The notes beneath the pieces were generated by a model. It was given only the letters and a program-made list of their open reading frames with translations. It was not told where the DNA came from and ran no database searches. Position numbers and translations under genes: made by a program. Below are positions 6,049 through 7,843 of a stretch of 7,843 nucleotides of DNA, in pieces. This stretch comes from DASRHY01 sp046765875 (GTDB lineage Bacteria > Actinomycetota > Actinomycetes > Propionibacteriales > Kribbellaceae): contig JBKPSJ010000047.1 in NCBI GenBank assembly GCA_046765875.1, forward strand, positions 1-7,843, given 5' to 3'. How positions within the stretch are numbered: position 1 is the first letter of the stretch; each line of letters starts with the position of its first letter.

Positions 6049-7843
6049 CGGCACGCCTCCGATAGTCCTCGACGAAAGCCACCAGGGCCGGCCCCTGCGG
6101 CCGCCGTCCCGGGCGTATGTCGCACGTCCCCACCTTGCCCTGGATGAACACGTTCGGGTCCAGGGTCAGGTTGACCAGGTCGTTCGACGAGTCGCCCCTG
6201 CTCAGCCCGTTGCCGCCCCAGTGGTAGGGCAACCCGACCTGCTCGACCATCCGGTCCCCCACTCGCAGCGAGCGCATCCGCGGGGTCACCAGCACGCGGG
6301 CCTCGATCGCGGACCGGGTGGTGACGATGGTCGCCCAGCCGCCGTTGGTCAACCCGCGCTCGGCGGCCAGCCGCGGCGAGATCTCGCAGAACATCTCCGG
6401 CTGAAGCTCGGCCAGGTACGGCAGGCTGCGACTCATCCCGCCGGCGGTGTGGTGCTCGGTCAGCCGGTAACTGGTGAACACGTACGGGAACACCTCGCTG
6501 AGCGACGGGTTGAGCGGATTGGCCGCGTGTTCGATGCCGAACCGGGCCGGGCTGTTCTGCTGGCCGTACAACGCGTTGCGCACCGGCGACTCCGGCGGTT
6601 CGTAGAACGCCGGCATCGGCCCGTCGGCGAGCCCGACCGGTACGAACAACCAGCCCTTGCCGTCGGTCTGCATCACGAACGGGTCCCGCCCGCCGATCGC
6701 GTCCGGACCGGTCGCGTCCTTTTCCGGGACGTGGTCCGGCGCCCGGTCGGGGATGAAGTCCGGCACGTCGTGACCGGTCCACTTGCCCTGCTCGGCGTCC
6801 CACCACACGTACGCCTTGCGCGCGCTCCACGGCTTGCCGTCGGGGTCGGCGGATGCGCGGTTGTACAGGATCCTGCGGTTCGCGGGCCACGCCCAGCCCC
6901 ACTCCGGCGCCACCCAGGTCTGCTCCTTGCCGGGCTTGCGCCGGGCGGCCTGGTTGACCTCGTCGGCGTAAACACCGCAGTAGATCCAGCATCCGCAGCG
7001 GGTGCTGCCGTCGTCCTTCAGTTCGGTGTATGCCGACAGCGCCTTGCCGTCCTTGGTGCCGTTGATCTCGCGCAGCACCGCCTCGGCACTCGGCTCGCGG
7101 GTCGGACCTTCGACCGGGTAGTCCCAGGTGAGGTCGAGCAACGGCCGGTCACGCTGGTCGGCCGAGTTCGCGAGCTTGGCCCGCAGCCGCTGGCCGAGTT
7201 CGTAATAGAACTGCAGTTCACTGCGCGCGTCACCGGGCGGCTCGACTGCCTTGTGATGCCACTGCAGCATCCGCTGGGTGTTGGTGAAACTGCCGCTCTT
7301 CTCGGTGTGCGCCGCGGCCGGCAGGAAGAACACCTCGGTGCCGATCTCGCCGGTACGCAACTCGCCGGTGGCGATCTCCGGCCCGTCCCGCCAGAACGTG
7401 GCCGACTCGATCATGGTCAGGTCGCGGACCACGAGCCAGTCCAGGTTCGCCATCCCGAGCCGCTGCATCTTGCCGTTGGCCGACCCGACCGCCGGGTTCT
7501 CCCCGGCCAGGAAGTACCCCTTCACCTTGCCCTCGATCTGCGCGACCACGGTCTCGTACGTCGAGTGGTGGCCGGTCAGTCTGGGCAGATAGTCGAAGCA
7601 GTAGTCGTTGTCCGCCGTCGCGGCGTCACCCCACCACGACTTGAGCAGGCTCACCGTGTACGAGCGCATGTTGCCCCAGAACCCGGCCTTGCCCGAGTCC
7701 TGCTCGACGAACGTGTCCAGGTCCATGTGGTGCTCGGCGTGCGGCATCGGGATGTAGCCGGGCAGCAGGTTGAACAAGGTCGGGATGTCGGTCGAGCCCT
7801 GGATGCTGGCGTGCCCGCGCAGCGCCATGATCCCGCCACCCGG
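6041..7843 (-). CDS. fdhA: formate dehydrogenase molybdopterin (alpha) subunit, C-terminal part
   Basis: The catalytic subunit oxidises formate to CO2 at a Mo- or W-bis-MGD centre. The visible part is the last 600 residues, and the gene runs off the right edge. The first visible codons read PGGGIMALRGHASIQG, matching the internal GGGVNALRGHSNVQG region of E. coli FdnG, so the ATG at 7828 is an internal Met and not the start. Other FdnG-like blocks, counted from that Met, are CGCWIYCGVY (278-287), AWPANRRILYNRASAD (313-328), PFVMQTDGKGWLF (383-395) and FPYVFTSYRLTEHH (447-460). The C-terminal molybdopterin-dinucleotide-binding domain spans about 455-575, including LPYHWGGNGLSRGDSSNDL (533-551) and DPNVFIQG (557-564). 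The N-terminal [4Fe-4S] domain, any Tat signal and the Mo-ligating Cys or Sec lie outside the window. The adjacent selD suggests Sec. It is followed directly by fdhB (8-nt overlap) and nrfD. The E. coli-style names fdnG/fdoG would be equivalent. Confidence 0.95.
   Translation of the reverse strand, partial: PGGGIMALRGHASIQGSTDIPTLFNLLPGYIPMPHAEHHMDLDTFVEQDSGKAGFWGNMRSYTVSLLKSWWGDAATADNDYCFDYLPRLTGHHSTYETVVAQIEGKVKGYFLAGENPAVGSANGKMQRLGMANLDWLVVRDLTMIESATFWRDGPEIATGELRTGEIGTEVFFLPAAAHTEKSGSFTNTQRMLQWHHKAVEPPGDARSELQFYYELGQRLRAKLANSADQRDRPLLDLTWDYPVEGPTREPSAEAVLREINGTKDGKALSAYTELKDDGSTRCGCWIYCGVYADEVNQAARRKPGKEQTWVAPEWGWAWPANRRILYNRASADPDGKPWSARKAYVWWDAEQGKWTGHDVPDFIPDRAPDHVPEKDATGPDAIGGRDPFVMQTDGKGWLFVPVGLADGPMPAFYEPPESPVRNALYGQQNSPARFGIEHAANPLNPSLSEVFPYVFTSYRLTEHHTAGGMSRSLPYLAELQPEMFCEISPRLAAERGLTNGGWATIVTTRSAIEARVLVTPRMRSLRVGDRMVEQVGLPYHWGGNGLSRGDSSNDLVNLTLDPNVFIQGKVGTCDIRPGRRPQGPALVAFVEDYRRRADG
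6056..6060 (-). promoter_or_regulatory. fdhB: ribosome binding site deciding the fdhB start
   Basis: GGAGG on the minus strand, seven bases before the ATG at 6048 and inside the last codons of fdhA. The in-frame GTG at 6054 is too close to use it, so translation should begin with MADRLEQ. Confidence 0.75.

Noticed and set aside
5230..6147. 305-codon plus-strand open frame opposite fdhB
   Set aside because: It is antisense to a gene with sixteen correctly spaced cysteines. Its Val/Arg/Ala-rich product has no family pattern.

Overview
The window is about 70% GC by eye, with strongly GC-biased third codon positions and tightly packed genes. This points to an actinobacterium. A Nocardioidaceae-type genome such as Kribbella is my best guess, but it rests on general protein character and I could not test it.

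Layout. One truncated gene reads rightward at the left edge (1-279, the C-terminal end of a CHAD-domain protein). Seven genes read leftward from the right edge down to 284. In transcription order these are: the C-terminal 600 residues of a formate dehydrogenase-N-type molybdopterin subunit (FdhA, cut by the window edge), its four-cluster ferredoxin-like subunit (FdhB), an NrfD-family membrane subunit, selenophosphate synthetase (SelD), a membrane-anchored beta-propeller-like protein of unknown function, a ZnT9-like cation diffusion facilitator, and an alpha/beta hydrolase of the epoxide hydrolase/dehalogenase type. The junctions in order are an 8-nt overlap, a 4-nt overlap (or an 11-nt gap, depending on the NrfD start), 5 nt, 30 nt, 44 nt and a 4-nt overlap. 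No convincing terminator or promoter lies between them. One long transcript is therefore possible, although the 30-nt and 44-nt gaps could hold weak internal signals.

Function. FdhA, FdhB and NrfD together make a respiratory formate dehydrogenase: formate is oxidised at a Mo(W)-bis-MGD centre, electrons pass through the [4Fe-4S] clusters of FdhB, and they are delivered to the quinone pool through the NrfD membrane subunit. SelD makes selenophosphate, the selenium donor for selenocysteine. Its place directly behind nrfD strongly suggests that the catalytic residue of FdhA is selenocysteine. That codon, and any SECIS element after it, would lie beyond the right edge. selA, selB and tRNA-Sec are not in the window.

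The last three leftward genes have no obvious biochemical link to formate oxidation and may be passengers or a separate unit. I see no insertion sequence, CRISPR array, tRNA, rRNA or conspicuous repeat. There is no gene-free stretch longer than 44 nt. I did not find a clearly new biological system. The least understood element is the membrane-anchored propeller gene between selD and the cation transporter gene.
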